DNA of 35,733 bases from Candidatus Tritonobacter lacicola (GCA_030765135.1 JAVCDC010000124.1:1-35733), one strand, 5' to 3'. Positions 14,504-23,136 are shown, counted from the stretch's first letter. The notes: generated from the letters alone by a model not told the origin. Translations and numbers: made by a program.

Positions 14504-17013
14504 CGTTTTTCAGCTTTCAGTGCGTTAATGACTTTCTCTGGCGTGATGGGAAGGTCGTTTATCCTTATGCCGGCTGCGTTGTTAACCGCGTTCATGATGG
14601 CGGGTGTTATGGGGACCGTGGGCGCCTCGCCAACGCCCTTGGCGCCGTAGGGCCCGGTCTTCTCGGGGACCTCCACGATTATCGTCTCTATGTCGGGCGC
14701 GTCCACTGCTGTCGGGATAATGTAAGTGGTGAAGTTCGAGGTGAGGACTTGACCTTTCTCCATCTTGAGGTCCTCGTACAGCGCGTAGCCCTGCCCCATA
14801 ACGACGCCGCCCTCGCACTGCCCCTCGACGCCGTGGATGTTTATCGCCTTCCCCATCTCTGGGGCCGATACGGCCCGCAGGACGTCGACCTGTCCCGTCT
14901 TCAGGTCGACGCCGACGAGTGCAACCTGTGTGATGAAGGTGTAGTAGTTGTGGGGAAGGCCGTCGCCGAAGTCCTTGTCGGAGATTGCCATTATGTTTGC
15001 ACCGACGTCCTGGAGGGGCTTGTTCCTCCGGCAGCAGACCTCGGCGATGTTTTCTATCGATACTATCTTTTCCGCGTCCGATTTCGAGCGGACAGCGCCT
15101 TCCTCGTAAACGAGGTTGTTCGGGTCCTCGACCAGGATTGTTGCCGCCTCCAGGATAGCCCTTTTCTTGATCTTGTCGGCACCGTCTATTATTGCGTTCC
15201 CGTTGACGAGAACTGAGCGTGAAGCTGTCACCGATCCCGAGTCCGGGGTCTTGAAGGTGTCGCCGTGTGCGACTTCGATCCTCTCCATGTCGATCTCGAG
15301 CGCCTCGGCAAGCATCTGGGCGTAGGCCGTGATGTTCCCCTGGCCGATTTCGATGGCTCCCGTCTTGAGCACTATTTTGCCGTCGGGGTGAATCTCCAGA
15401 TCGATGTTGGCGAAGTCGGGTATGCCGACTCCCAGGCCGACCGCGTGCCACTCCGACGCCATGCCCACGCCGTGAAGCTTTCCGGGGTGTTTCTTGTTCA
15501 GTTCCCTGATGATTTTTTCCCTGTTTCGCCACAGGTCCGAATTTTCGGCGGCCTCGAGTGTCTCGGTGACGCCTACGCTGGTTTGCATCGTGTGGCCCAG
15601 GGACGATATGTCTCCCAGCTTGAGGGCGTTTCTCTTTCTTATCTCTATTGGGTCGATGCCGAGCTTCCCGGCGAGCTTGGCGATCTCCTGCTCCACTCCC
15701 CAGACCACCTGCGGCGCCCCGAAGCCCCTGAACTCTCCACCGATGGCGTTATTGGTGTAAACCGACCGGCCCTTGAAGTGGCTGTGGGGGTACTGGTAAG
15801 GGCCCGGGGAGGACTCGAGGGCCAGGTTGAGTATCGGTGCCCCGATCGTGTCGTGCGGGCCTGTGTCGGCCGTGACGTCGACGTCTATCGCCGTGAAGCG
15901 CCCGTCCTTCGTGGCCCCGATCTTGAACTTCGTCTTCATGGGGTGGCGCTTGGAGTTGACGATCAGGGTTTCCTCCCTTGTCCACCAGAGCTTGACCGGC
16001 TTTTTCGTGTGGTAAGCGAGAAGAGCCAGGTGGATCTGGACGGTGATCTCGTCTTTGCCGCCGAACGCGCCTCCGGTGGGCGATCCTATGACGCGTATCT
16101 TCCTCGGGTCCCAGTTCATCGCCCGGGCGATCTGGAGCTGGTCCCTGAAAGCGTACTGGCTGCCGCACCATATCGTTAGGATCCCTTCTTCCTCGTCGTA
16201 TATGCCGACACCTCCCGGCGGCTCGATGAATGCGTGATCCATGAACTGCGTGCTGTATTCGCCCTCTGTGATGACGTCGGCTTCTTCGAGCCCCTTCTCC
16301 ACGTCCCCCTTGCGCAGCTCCATAGTGTGCATGATGTTGCCCTTCTCGTGGAGCTGTGGGGCGTCTTCCCGCATGGCCTCCTCCGGGCTCGTCACCACGG
16401 GTAACTCCTCGTACTCGACCTCGATCAGCTCGCACGCTCTCTCCGCGGTCTCCTCGTCGACGGCGGCGACGAGGGCGATTGCATCCCCCATGTACATGAC
16501 TCTGTCCCTGCAAAGTACGGGCCAGTTGGGGGTGATGATTCCGAATCCGTTGTGGCCGGGAATATCGTCGGCGGTTAGGACCGCCTCGACGCCCGGGAGT
16601 TTACGGGCTTTTTCCACATCGAGCTTGAGAATATTCGCGTGGGGATACTCGCTCCTCTTTACCTTTGCCCACAGCATCCCGGGAAAGGAGAGGTCTGTTG
16701 AATATTTCGTCCTTCCCGTTACCTTGTCCCTGGCGTCTATGCGGGGAACCGGCTTGCCGACGTACCGGTAGAGCTTTTCCGCACCGCCGCCGATGGGCTG
16801 GAATATGTCCATGCGGTCACCGTCCTGCAGGTGGCGGTCGAACTTGACGCGTATGTTGTTGACGAGGACCATTGCGTAGCTCAGGTCGCGGTCGTTGAGT
16901 CCCAGTGACCTGAGGGCTTGGGCGACGGTCCCGCCGTTATCGAGGGAGATTCTATCGTCGTCCTTCGGGGCGTATTTTTTGAACTCCCCGTATAGTTTTA
17001 CGCCGATTTCCAT
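14500..17013 (-). CDS. Molybdenum hydroxylase large subunit with N-terminal MoaD/ThiS-like domain
   Basis: 837 aa. Residues 1-77 form a MoaD-like ubiquitin fold candidate (starts MEIGVKLYGEFKKYAP, ends LQDGDRMDIFQPIGGG), the place where free MoaD normally ends in Gly-Gly. From residue ~79 (EKLYRYVGKPVPRIDARDKVTG) the chain is a full xanthine dehydrogenase-type molybdopterin-binding subunit: GGAFGGKDE, the loop GGEFRGFGAPQ, EGGVVMGQGYALYE, and active-site Glu796 in GAKGVGEAP. The FRGFGAPQ loop is of the xanthine/aldehyde/aromatic hydroxylase type, not the carbon monoxide dehydrogenase type with VAYRCSFR. Substrate unknown. No in-frame start lies at the domain junction, so the fusion appears to be one polypeptide. 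The stop overlaps the small-subunit start. No molybdenum cofactor chaperone gene lies next to it. Confidence 0.9.
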   Translation of the reverse strand: MEIGVKLYGEFKKYAPKDDDRISLDNGGTVAQALRSLGLNDRDLSYAMVLVNNIRVKFDRHLQDGDRMDIFQPIGGGAEKLYRYVGKPVPRIDARDKVTGRTKYSTDLSFPGMLWAKVKRSEYPHANILKLDVEKARKLPGVEAVLTADDIPGHNGFGIITPNWPVLCRDRVMYMGDAIALVAAVDEETAERACELIEVEYEELPVVTSPEEAMREDAPQLHEKGNIMHTMELRKGDVEKGLEEADVITEGEYSTQFMDHAFIEPPGGVGIYDEEEGILTIWCGSQYAFRDQLQIARAMNWDPRKIRVIGSPTGGAFGGKDEITVQIHLALLAYHTKKPVKLWWTREETLIVNSKRHPMKTKFKIGATKDGRFTAIDVDVTADTGPHDTIGAPILNLALESSPGPYQYPHSHFKGRSVYTNNAIGGEFRGFGAPQVVWGVEQEIAKLAGKLGIDPIEIRKRNALKLGDISSLGHTMQTSVGVTETLEAAENSDLWRNREKIIRELNKKHPGKLHGVGMASEWHAVGLGVGIPDFANIDLEIHPDGKIVLKTGAIEIGQGNITAYAQMLAEALEIDMERIEVAHGDTFKTPDSGSVTASRSVLVNGNAIIDGADKIKKRAILEAATILVEDPNNLVYEEGAVRSKSDAEKIVSIENIAEVCCRRNKPLQDVGANIMAISDKDFGDGLPHNYYTFITQVALVGVDLKTGQVDVLRAVSAPEMGKAINIHGVEGQCEGGVVMGQGYALYEDLKMEKGQVLTSNFTTYIIPTAVDAPDIETIIVEVPEKTGPYGAKGVGEAPTVPITPAIMNAVNNAAGIRINDLPITPEKVINALKAEKR

Positions 17014-17077
17014 TTTATTATCCGCTCTTCAATCGAGAAATATTATCAACTAGCCAGGTCGCCGTCAATGGGCTTAT

Positions 17078-17099
17078 GCATAGTAAAAGCATAGTAAAA
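17078..17099. repeat. Tandem 11-bp duplication
   Basis: GCATAGTAAAA occurs twice back to back (17078-17088 and 17089-17099) upstream of the molybdenum hydroxylase operon. It may be a slippage product; no function is evident. Confidence 0.6.
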
Positions 17100-17135
17100 G
17101 GCAGATTCTGACTGTGCAATTGAAATGGTCGATCC

Positions 17136-17206
17136 ACAGGTAGCCGCACCCTTTAGGGTGCGTTTGTGTGCGGAAAAAAGCGCAGGCTGAGGCCTGCGCT
17201 ACCTGT
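17136..17206. repeat. 71-bp intergenic element with terminal inverted repeats and two internal hairpins
   Basis: ACAGGTAGC (17136-17144) and GCTACCTGT (17198-17206) are perfect terminal inverted repeats. Inside are a hairpin with 8-bp stem CGCACCCT/AGGGTGCG (17145-17162) and one with 9-bp stem AGCGCAGGC/GCCTGCGCT (17179-17200, loop TGAG). The design is that of a small non-coding mobile repeat or a paired terminator-like structure. It sits between the nadA stop and the molybdenum hydroxylase promoter region. Confidence 0.7.
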
Positions 17207-17238
17207 ATACGTATTTCTCAGGTTTCTACTAATCCATA

Positions 17239-18150
17239 TTAGACGATCTCAATCATCCTCTTCACGGCTATCCATGCCCTCTTCCGGATTTCCTCCGGCA
17301 CACTGATCACGTGGACCTTTTCCTTGAGGGATGTGAGGAGCTTCGGAAGCGTTATCCGCTTCATGTTGAGGCAGACGAGGGCCGGGCTGGGGAGGATGAA
17401 CGTCTTTCCGGGGTTCTCTTTCTTCAAGCCGTGAAGGATGCCCATTTCTGTCCCGATTATGTACTCTTCGGCCCCGGTCTCCTTGACGTAGGTGAACATG
17501 CCGGATGTGCTCGTTATGTGGTCGGCGTGCTTGAGGACGGATGGCTCGCACTCGGGGTGGGCGACGAAGAGGGCCTCCGGGTGCTCTTTCTTTGCTTTGA
17601 GCACCTCGTCCTCCCTCAGGCGCGCGTGCGTGGCGCAGCAGCCGGGCCAGATGACCAGTTCCTTCTCTGTCAGCTCCTGCACGTAGCGCCCCAGGTTCCT
17701 GTCCGGACAGAAGAGTATCTTGTTATCCGGGAGCGAGTTCACCACCTTGACGGCGTTGGACGAGGTACAGCAGATGTCGCTCTCTGCTTTTACTGCGGCC
17801 GAGGTATTCACGTATGAGACAACGGAGAGCCCCGGGTGCTCCTTCTTCCACTCCCGGAGCTGATCGGCCGTGATCATGTCCGCAAGGGGGCAGCCGGCGT
17901 CGGGCGCGGGAAGCAGGACGGTCTTGTCGGGCGAGAGTATGGCGGCGCTCTCCGCCATGAAGTGGACGCCGCAGAAGACGATTACGTCGGCGTCCGTCTC
18001 AGCGGCCTTCCTGCTGAGGGCCAGGGAGTCGCCGTGCATGTCGGCGATGTCCTGGATCTCCCCTTTCTGGTAGTTGTGGGCCAGGATGACGGCGTTTCTA
18101 TCGCGCTTTAGCTCCAGTATCCGCTCTCGTAGTTCTACCTGGTAGCTCAT
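17239..18150 (-). CDS. nadA: Quinolinate synthase
   Basis: 303 aa. Condenses iminoaspartate with dihydroxyacetone phosphate to quinolinate in de novo NAD synthesis; an oxygen-sensitive [4Fe-4S] enzyme. The three cluster cysteines are Cys87 (DAGCPLAD), Cys171/172 (PGCCATH) and Cys260 (LVCLNMK), at the spacing of the structurally known enzymes. Substrate residues in [11 protein letters not shown] (24-34) and HPECEP are kept. It is the last gene of the long minus-strand run and overlaps panC by 4 nt. No nadB or nadC is in the window, so the iminoaspartate source lies elsewhere. Confidence 0.96.
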   Translation of the reverse strand: MSYQVELRERILELKRDRNAVILAHNYQKGEIQDIADMHGDSLALSRKAAETDADVIVFCGVHFMAESAAILSPDKTVLLPAPDAGCPLADMITADQLREWKKEHPGLSVVSYVNTSAAVKAESDICCTSSNAVKVVNSLPDNKILFCPDRNLGRYVQELTEKELVIWPGCCATHARLREDEVLKAKKEHPEALFVAHPECEPSVLKHADHITSTSGMFTYVKETGAEEYIIGTEMGILHGLKKENPGKTFILPSPALVCLNMKRITLPKLLTSLKEKVHVISVPEEIRKRAWIAVKRMIEIV

Positions 18151-18989
18151 TTGATGATTGCGTTGTCTATGAGGCGGGTCTTTCCAACGAAGGCGGCGAC
18201 TGCAATGACGACGGGAGGTGTGATCTCTTTGACGTGCGCTAAAGTGCGCGCGTCGATGATCTCGACGTACTCGATGCGGATGTCTTTGTGGAGCAGCAGG
18301 TCCTTGCTGATCATCTCCCGGATCTTCCGGGGGCTTCTCTCGCCCGCTGCTATCGCCTCCCGTGCTTCTACAAGGCTGGATGATATGGCGAGCGCCTGGC
18401 GCCGCTCTTCTTCCGTGAGGTATTCGTTTCTCGATGAAAGGGCAAGTCCGTCCTTATCGCGAACTATTGGTGATCCGACGATTTCTATGTCGAGGTTGAG
18501 GTCGGAGACCATTTTATTTATGACCATGAGCTGCTGGTAGTCTTTCTCGCCGAATACCGCGATGTCGGGCTCGACTATATTGAATAGCTTGAGGACGACA
18601 GTCGCCACACCCCTGAAATGGCCGGGCCGCGACCTCCCGCAGAGGCCGCGGGAGAGAGTCTCCTCCGTGACGTACGTCGAGTATCCTTCCGGGTACATCT
18701 CCTCGCTCTTCGGGTGAAAGATAATGTCCACACCGTTTTCTCCCGCGATCTTCATGTCGCGTTCGAGGTCCCGCGGGTAGCGGTCCAGATCCTCCCCGGG
18801 GCCGAACTGGGTGGGGTTGACGAAGATGGAGAGGACGACGGCGTCGGCTCTCTTTTTTGCCTCCCTTATGAGGCTGGCATGGGCTTCGTGGAGGTATCCC
18901 ATCGTGGGAACAAAGCCTATCTTTTTACATTCCGCCTTGAGGGAACGGCTTTTCAGGCGCATCGTCGGGGTGTCTTCGATGAAATCCAC
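18147..18989 (-). CDS. panC: Pantothenate synthetase
   Basis: 280 aa when started at GTG 18989, 1 nt after the panB stop. The resulting N terminus ([15 protein letters not shown]) lines up with the usual family start, whereas a longer frame to 19034 would overlap panB by 44 nt. ATP-dependent joining of pantoate and beta-alanine. Motifs: [12 protein letters not shown] (HIGH-like ATP site), [35 protein letters not shown] and the KMSKS-like LALSSRN. Translationally coupled to panB; the stop overlaps the nadA start by 4 nt. No panD is present in the window. Confidence 0.94.
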   Translation of the reverse strand: MDFIEDTPTMRLKSRSLKAECKKIGFVPTMGYLHEAHASLIREAKKRADAVVLSIFVNPTQFGPGEDLDRYPRDLERDMKIAGENGVDIIFHPKSEEMYPEGYSTYVTEETLSRGLCGRSRPGHFRGVATVVLKLFNIVEPDIAVFGEKDYQQLMVINKMVSDLNLDIEIVGSPIVRDKDGLALSSRNEYLTEEERRQALAISSSLVEAREAIAAGERSPRKIREMISKDLLLHKDIRIEYVEIIDARTLAHVKEITPPVVIAVAAFVGKTRLIDNAIIK

Positions 18990-18990
18990 G

Positions 18991-19788
18991 TCAGTAGCTG
19001 TACTCGTCGGATGGGAAGGTCCCCTTCTCGACATCCTCTTTGTAGCGCCCGATCGCTTCTCTCATCGTCGCGCCTATATCGGCGTACCTCTTGACGAACT
19101 TAGGTGTGAACCTGCTGAAGAGGCCGAGCATGTCGTGCGTCACCAGGATCTGACCGTCGCAGCGTGGCCCCGCCCCTATTCCGATCGTGGGAATAGAGAG
19201 CTTATCCGTTATTGCCTGGGCCAGCTCCGCCGGTATGCACTCGAGGACGATGGCGAAGGCGCCGGCCCCCTCCATCGCGAGTGCGTCCTCGACGAGCCTC
19301 TCCGCCTCGGGCGCCTTGCGACCCTGGACTTTGTAGCCGCCCATGAGCAGCACGTCCTGGGGCGTCAGGCCTATGTGGCCCAGAACGGGTATGCCCGCGT
19401 CGATGATTGCCTTAACACGCGATGAGACCTCTTTCCCTCCCTCGAGTTTAACTGCTTCGGCGTGCGCCTCTTTGACCAGGCGTCCCGCGTTTCGCACAGT
19501 CTCCTGGTCGTTTATCTGGAAGGACATGAACGGCATGTCGCTGACGAGGAGGGCGGAGTCGTTCCCCCTTGCGACGGCCTTGGTGTGGTGGATTATCTCC
19601 TCCATGGTGACGGGGAGCGTGTTCTCGTACCCCAGGACGACCATCCCGAGAGAGTCGCCCACGAGGAGCACGTGGACGCCCGCCTCGTTGGCTATTTGCG
19701 CCGTGGCGTAATCGTACGCCGTCAGGGCCACGATCTTGCGCCCCTCCTTCTTCATTTTTTTCAGCGTCGCAGTCGTTATCTTCTTCAT
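18991..19788 (-). CDS. panB: 3-methyl-2-oxobutanoate hydroxymethyltransferase
   Basis: 265 aa, standard length. Transfers a hydroxymethyl group from methylenetetrahydrofolate to alpha-ketoisovalerate to form ketopantoate. Family motifs: ALTAYDYATAQIANEAG, VLLVGDSLGMV, the metal-binding and substrate region up to GLTPQDVLLMGGYKVQG, and IGIGAGPRCDGQILVTHD. Its ATG overlaps by 4 nt the stop of the upstream transposase-like gene, an odd neighbour for a vitamin gene. It needs a folate cofactor, and folK lies two genes upstream. Confidence 0.96.
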   Translation of the reverse strand: MKKITTATLKKMKKEGRKIVALTAYDYATAQIANEAGVHVLLVGDSLGMVVLGYENTLPVTMEEIIHHTKAVARGNDSALLVSDMPFMSFQINDQETVRNAGRLVKEAHAEAVKLEGGKEVSSRVKAIIDAGIPVLGHIGLTPQDVLLMGGYKVQGRKAPEAERLVEDALAMEGAGAFAIVLECIPAELAQAITDKLSIPTIGIGAGPRCDGQILVTHDMLGLFSRFTPKFVKRYADIGATMREAIGRYKEDVEKGTFPSDEYSY

Positions 19789-20477
19789 TTTATCAGTTCT
19801 TTTATCCGCTCCATGTCTTTAAGTGCCCATTCGTTTACGAAATTTTTATACTCTTTGCGGCTCTCTTTCCCGAAATATCCTAGCACAAAATCGGTTTTTA
19901 TTACAGAAGGGAAGTTCTTGATCCCGATGTAATCGAGATAGCTTGACCACCTGTATGATTTAAGGAAGGCGTTTGCGGCGTTCCAGTCTGCCACTCCCCT
20001 CTCCTTCCAGTCACCCTGGAAAAGGTTCAATGGATTTAAATGAATGTACCTCGAAAGGTGAATCAAGTACTCATCCTTCTCGATCGCTTTTGCCTTGAAC
20101 CTCCCTTCAAACAGTACACCTTTGCGCGAATATTTTTGGTTAAAGAATAGCGCATAGGCCATTCCCAGTTTATGCATGAATTTGCTTATCCCCTGTTCCT
20201 GTATTTGCCTCAGTATCAGGTGATAGTGATTTGGCATGATGGAGAAACAATGCACCTCCGCAAGCAGTTCCCTCTCCCTCTTAATAATGGCCTCCGGGAG
20301 GCCATTAATTGTTTTAAAACGTTGGCCGACGTTAAATATGTGCTTGGAATCATTCATTTCATATAGGTCGTGGATAAAACGATAGTAATCACGAGGATCA
20401 AAGAAGATCTGGCGTTTTTCAACGCCTCTATTATAGATATGATAGAATTTTCCAGTTGTGAATTGTATATTTCTCAT
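19785..20477 (-). CDS. REP-associated tyrosine transposase (RAYT), Y1_Tnp/IS200-like family
   Basis: 230 aa single-domain HUH nuclease. Visible are the metal-binding HYH (His84-Tyr85-His86 in MPNHYHLIL) and the probable nucleophile Tyr144 in LSRYIHLNPL; the N-terminal FYHIYNRGVEKRQIF pattern is typical of RAYTs. RAYTs are single-copy, non-mobile relatives of IS200/IS605 TnpA thought to move or process REP palindromes. Here a perfect palindrome (20478-20502) directly precedes the ATG, and an inverted copy of its core lies inside the gene (20286-20306), read as residues 57-65. The catalytic residues are intact. Start and stop overlap those of folK and panB by 4 nt, so the gene is wired into a biosynthetic operon. 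Confidence 0.88.
   Translation of the reverse strand: MRNIQFTTGKFYHIYNRGVEKRQIFFDPRDYYRFIHDLYEMNDSKHIFNVGQRFKTINGLPEAIIKRERELLAEVHCFSIMPNHYHLILRQIQEQGISKFMHKLGMAYALFFNQKYSRKGVLFEGRFKAKAIEKDEYLIHLSRYIHLNPLNLFQGDWKERGVADWNAANAFLKSYRWSSYLDYIGIKNFPSVIKTDFVLGYFGKESRKEYKNFVNEWALKDMERIKELIK
20286..20306. repeat. REP-like palindrome core inside the RAYT coding sequence
   Basis: Arms AATGGCCTCC (20286-20295) and GGAGGCCATT (20297-20306) around a central G. It is the exact reverse complement of the core at 20480-20500, so the two copies are inverted. It keeps the frame and encodes INGLPEAII. Confidence 0.85.
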
Positions 20478-21007
20478 ATAATGGCCTCCCGGAGGCCATT
20501 ATTATAATTCAAAGGGAGGGGTTTGGGGTAGAGCTTTACGGCGGGGGTTTTGCCCAGGTCGGCCAAGAGCTGTTTTAGCGGTTTATGCAGGCATGGATGG
20601 ATTAGGTTTTCATCGATCTCGAGGAGGGGAATGAGGACGAAGGCGCGCTTGTGGAGCTCCCGGTGCGGGATGGTGAGGTCCTTCTCTTCCACAAAGAGAT
20701 TCCCGTAGAGGAGTATGTCGAGGTCGACAACGCGAGGGCCGTGGCGAACAGACTCCTTCCGCCCCATTGCTCGCTCTATACCCTTCAGGGCCTTAAGGAG
20801 ATATAGAGGGGTGAGGTCCGATTCCGCCTCGATGACGCAGTTCAAGTACCATTCCTGGGGCGGGCCTCCGACGGGCTCGGTCTCATAGATGGAAGACGTC
20901 GATCGTACGGTGGTATCCGGTAGCGCCGCGACCCTCTTTATGGCATCGATGAGGTTACGGTGCTGGTTCCCCACGTTCGAGCCGATGCCGATAAAGAGCC
21001 TGTTCAT
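20474..21007 (-). CDS. folK: 2-amino-4-hydroxy-6-hydroxymethyldihydropteridine pyrophosphokinase
   Basis: 177 aa. Transfers pyrophosphate from ATP to hydroxymethyldihydropterin in folate synthesis. The family pattern is full: FIGIGSNVGNQHRNL, SSIYETEPVGGPPQEWYLNCV, and the signature RHGPRVVDLDILLYG (88-102) with the metal-binding DLD. The last 11 residues (NYNNGLREAII, 167-177) come from the palindromic repeat at 20478-20502 and are not part of the usual fold, so the native end seems to have been replaced or lengthened. No folB or folP is present here. It is separated by 117 nt from dapL upstream. Confidence 0.93.
   Translation of the reverse strand: MNRLFIGIGSNVGNQHRNLIDAIKRVAALPDTTVRSTSSIYETEPVGGPPQEWYLNCVIEAESDLTPLYLLKALKGIERAMGRKESVRHGPRVVDLDILLYGNLFVEEKDLTIPHRELHKRAFVLIPLLEIDENLIHPCLHKPLKQLLADLGKTPAVKLYPKPLPLNYNNGLREAII
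20478..20502 (-). promoter_or_regulatory. REP-like palindrome containing the RAYT Shine-Dalgarno sequence
   Basis: A perfect inverted repeat: 12-bp arms ATAATGGCCTCC and GGAGGCCATTAT around one base. It abuts the RAYT ATG. On the transcribed strand the right half supplies GGGAGG, 7 nt before the ATG, which is an ideal ribosome binding site but is paired with CCTCC when the hairpin forms. The same bases are also the last codons of folK. Ribosomes finishing folK would melt the stem, so translation of the RAYT may depend on folK translation (inference). Confidence 0.75.
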
Positions 21008-21124
21008 GGGAAGATGAACATGTGCGGATTATATTTCACCATCAATCTCGAGGTGATGTTACGGTTTCGGGTCCATTTCACTGGTGGCCTTGGTGAGTGG
21101 ATTACCATTGATAATGTGGGGGCA

Positions 21125-22288
21125 TTAAAGGATCCTGGCCATCCTCTCGACGGCCTCGCGGATGCGCTCCTTGCTCCGCGTCAGGGCGAACCTGATGTAC
21201 CCTTCCCCGTGGCTTCCGAGGCCGCTTCCGGGGGTCGCCACTATCGCGGCTCTTTCAAGGAGAGTCTTTGCCAGCGAGGCCGAGGTGTAGCCATCGGGGA
21301 CCGGGGCCCAGACGTAGAAGGTGGCCTTCGGCTTCTCCACCTTCCACCCCATGGCGTTCAGGCCGTCCACAAGAGCATCACGCCTCTCCCGGTAAATCCT
21401 GTTGTGCTCATCGACGTAATTCTGCGGGCCCGTGAGCGCCTCCACACCGGCTATCTGGACCGCGCCGAATATGCCGGAGTCTATGTTGGACTTTACGGTG
21501 CTCAGGCCCTTCAGAATGTCCGCATTGCCTACGGCGAAACCTAGCCTCCATCCCGTCATGTTGTAGGTCTTCGAGAGGGAGTGAAATTCTATCCCGACTT
21601 CCACGGCTCCTTCCGCCTGGAGGAAGCTCGGGGGCCGATATCCGTCGAAGGCGAGCTCGGTGTACGCCGCATCGTGGCAGACGATGATGCCGTTTTTCCT
21701 CGCGAAATCAACGAGCCTTTCGAAGAAATCAATGCCGCAGGTTGCAGCCGTCGGGTTGTTGGGGTAGTTCAGGAATATGAGCTTCGCTTTCGCCGCGGCC
21801 CCGGCAGGGATCGCGGCGAGGTCCGGTATGAAGCCGTTCTTCTCCAGGAGGGGGATTCTGAACGGCTCACCCCCCGCGAATATCGTCCCGCCGTTGTAGA
21901 CGGGATAGGCGGGATCGGGAACCAGAGCCGTGTCTCCCGGGTCGATGAAGGCCAGCGGGATGTGGCCGATGCCTTCCTTCGATCCGATGAGGGGGAGGAT
22001 CTCCGAGTCCGGGTCCAGCTCCACGCCGAAACGCCTGTCGTACCACGCGGCAATGGCGGCTCTGAGCTCGTCCATCCCGTAGTCGAGGGCGTACTTCTGG
22101 TTGGATGGGTCCCGGGCGGCGCGGTAAAGCGCCTCGACGATATTGGGCGGCGTTGGAAGGTCCGGGTCCCCCACGCCGAGGTCGATGATGTCCTTCCCTT
22201 CCGCGACGAGGGCGCGCTTGACCCTGTCTATCTCGGCGAATAGGTACGGCGGCAGCCTGTTTAATCTCCGGGCCAGCACAGGTTTCAT
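21125..22288 (-). CDS. dapL: LL-diaminopimelate aminotransferase-like class I/II aminotransferase
   Basis: 387 aa from the ATG at 22288, which has GAGGA about 5 nt upstream; an in-frame TTG at 22306 is less likely. PLP enzyme of fold type I: opening pattern [12 protein letters not shown] and [18 protein letters not shown] (175-180), Asp206 (CHDAAY), and Schiff-base Lys240 ([15 protein letters not shown]). This pattern is that of DapL enzymes that convert tetrahydrodipicolinate straight to LL-2,6-diaminopimelate. Being next to dapB and dapA on the same strand makes that role likely, giving a lysine and peptidoglycan precursor route without acyl intermediates. An aspartate or alanine aminotransferase is the alternative. 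Confidence 0.88.
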   Translation of the reverse strand: MKPVLARRLNRLPPYLFAEIDRVKRALVAEGKDIIDLGVGDPDLPTPPNIVEALYRAARDPSNQKYALDYGMDELRAAIAAWYDRRFGVELDPDSEILPLIGSKEGIGHIPLAFIDPGDTALVPDPAYPVYNGGTIFAGGEPFRIPLLEKNGFIPDLAAIPAGAAAKAKLIFLNYPNNPTAATCGIDFFERLVDFARKNGIIVCHDAAYTELAFDGYRPPSFLQAEGAVEVGIEFHSLSKTYNMTGWRLGFAVGNADILKGLSTVKSNIDSGIFGAVQIAGVEALTGPQNYVDEHNRIYRERRDALVDGLNAMGWKVEKPKATFYVWAPVPDGYTSASLAKTLLERAAIVATPGSGLGSHGEGYIRFALTRSKERIREAVERMARIL

Positions 22289-22353
22289 CTCTTCCTCACA
22301 ATTCAAAACGTTGCAACAATTATTTCCAGTGCACTCGGTAGCGCATTGATGGA

Positions 22354-23136
22354 TTACGAGAGGCCCAGTACGTCGGCCATGTCGTAGAGGCCCGGTTCCT
22401 TACCCACGATGAATTTTGCCGCCAGGAGTGCTCCGCGCGCGAAGGTGTCGCGGCTGTGGGCCCTGTGGGTCACCTCTATCCGTTCGCCGGGAGCGGAAAA
22501 GATGACGGTGTGATCGCCGACGATGTCCCCCGCCCTTATCGCGTGAACGGCGATCTGCCTCTTCGGCCTTGGTCCAGTCTCACCGTGTCTGCCGTACACG
22601 AGGTCTTTATCTTCGTCCCGGCCCGTAGCTTCGCAGATACGCCGCGCGATGCCGAGGGCCGTGCCGCTCGGGGCGTCCTTCTTCCGGTTATGGTGGGCCT
22701 CAACGATCTCTATGTCATAGCCGTCGCCCAGGGCGCGGGCGATCGCAGGCATGACCTTGAAAAGGAGGTTTACACCGAGGCTCATGTTCGGAGCTACGAG
22801 TACGGGGATAGTGCCCGAGCATTCCCGTATCTTCTCCATCTCGCCTCGCGTTAACCCCGTCGTTCCTATGACGACCGGTTTTCCATGACGGGCGCACGCG
22901 GCGGCGAAGACCGGGGATGCATCGTGGCAAGAGAAATCTATGACAACATCGGTATTATCGAGGCCGGCGTCGATGTCGGACGATAGAGAGACGTCCGCCG
23001 TTATCTTCTCGCCGATGTCCCGGTGGTTTAGCCTCTCAATCGCCCCGGCCAGAGCGAAGCCGCCGTCATCCCGTGCGCACGCCCATATTCTCCGGCCCAT
23101 GTGCCCCATAAAGCCGTAAATAGTGATTCTGATCAT
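22354..23136 (-). CDS. dapB: 4-hydroxy-tetrahydrodipicolinate reductase
   Basis: 260 aa from the ATG at 23136, supported by GAGGA 5 nt upstream and by the family start [17 protein letters not shown]; the longer frame to 23208 adds residues unlike the family. NAD(P)H-dependent second committed step of the diaminopimelate pathway. The dinucleotide region [22 protein letters not shown] and the catalytic [16 protein letters not shown] are all visible. It lies between dapA and dapL. Confidence 0.95.
   Translation of the reverse strand: MIRITIYGFMGHMGRRIWACARDDGGFALAGAIERLNHRDIGEKITADVSLSSDIDAGLDNTDVVIDFSCHDASPVFAAACARHGKPVVIGTTGLTRGEMEKIRECSGTIPVLVAPNMSLGVNLLFKVMPAIARALGDGYDIEIVEAHHNRKKDAPSGTALGIARRICEATGRDEDKDLVYGRHGETGPRPKRQIAVHAIRAGDIVGDHTVIFSAPGERIEVTHRAHSRDTFARGALLAAKFIVGKEPGLYDMADVLGLS

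Noticed and set aside
15265-16179. 304-codon plus-strand frame inside the molybdenum hydroxylase large subunit gene
   Set aside because: Antisense shadow in GC-rich coding DNA; no protein-like pattern.
13146-17013. Aerobic carbon monoxide dehydrogenase (coxMSL)
   Set aside because: The large subunit carries the FRGFGAPQ-type loop, not the VAYRCSFR motif of form I CO dehydrogenase; another hydroxylase substrate is more likely.
19785-20477. A complete IS200/IS605 insertion sequence
   Set aside because: No tnpB, no subterminal hairpins and cleavage sites at both ends of the gene; the protein pattern and the flanking palindrome fit a RAYT, not an autonomous element.
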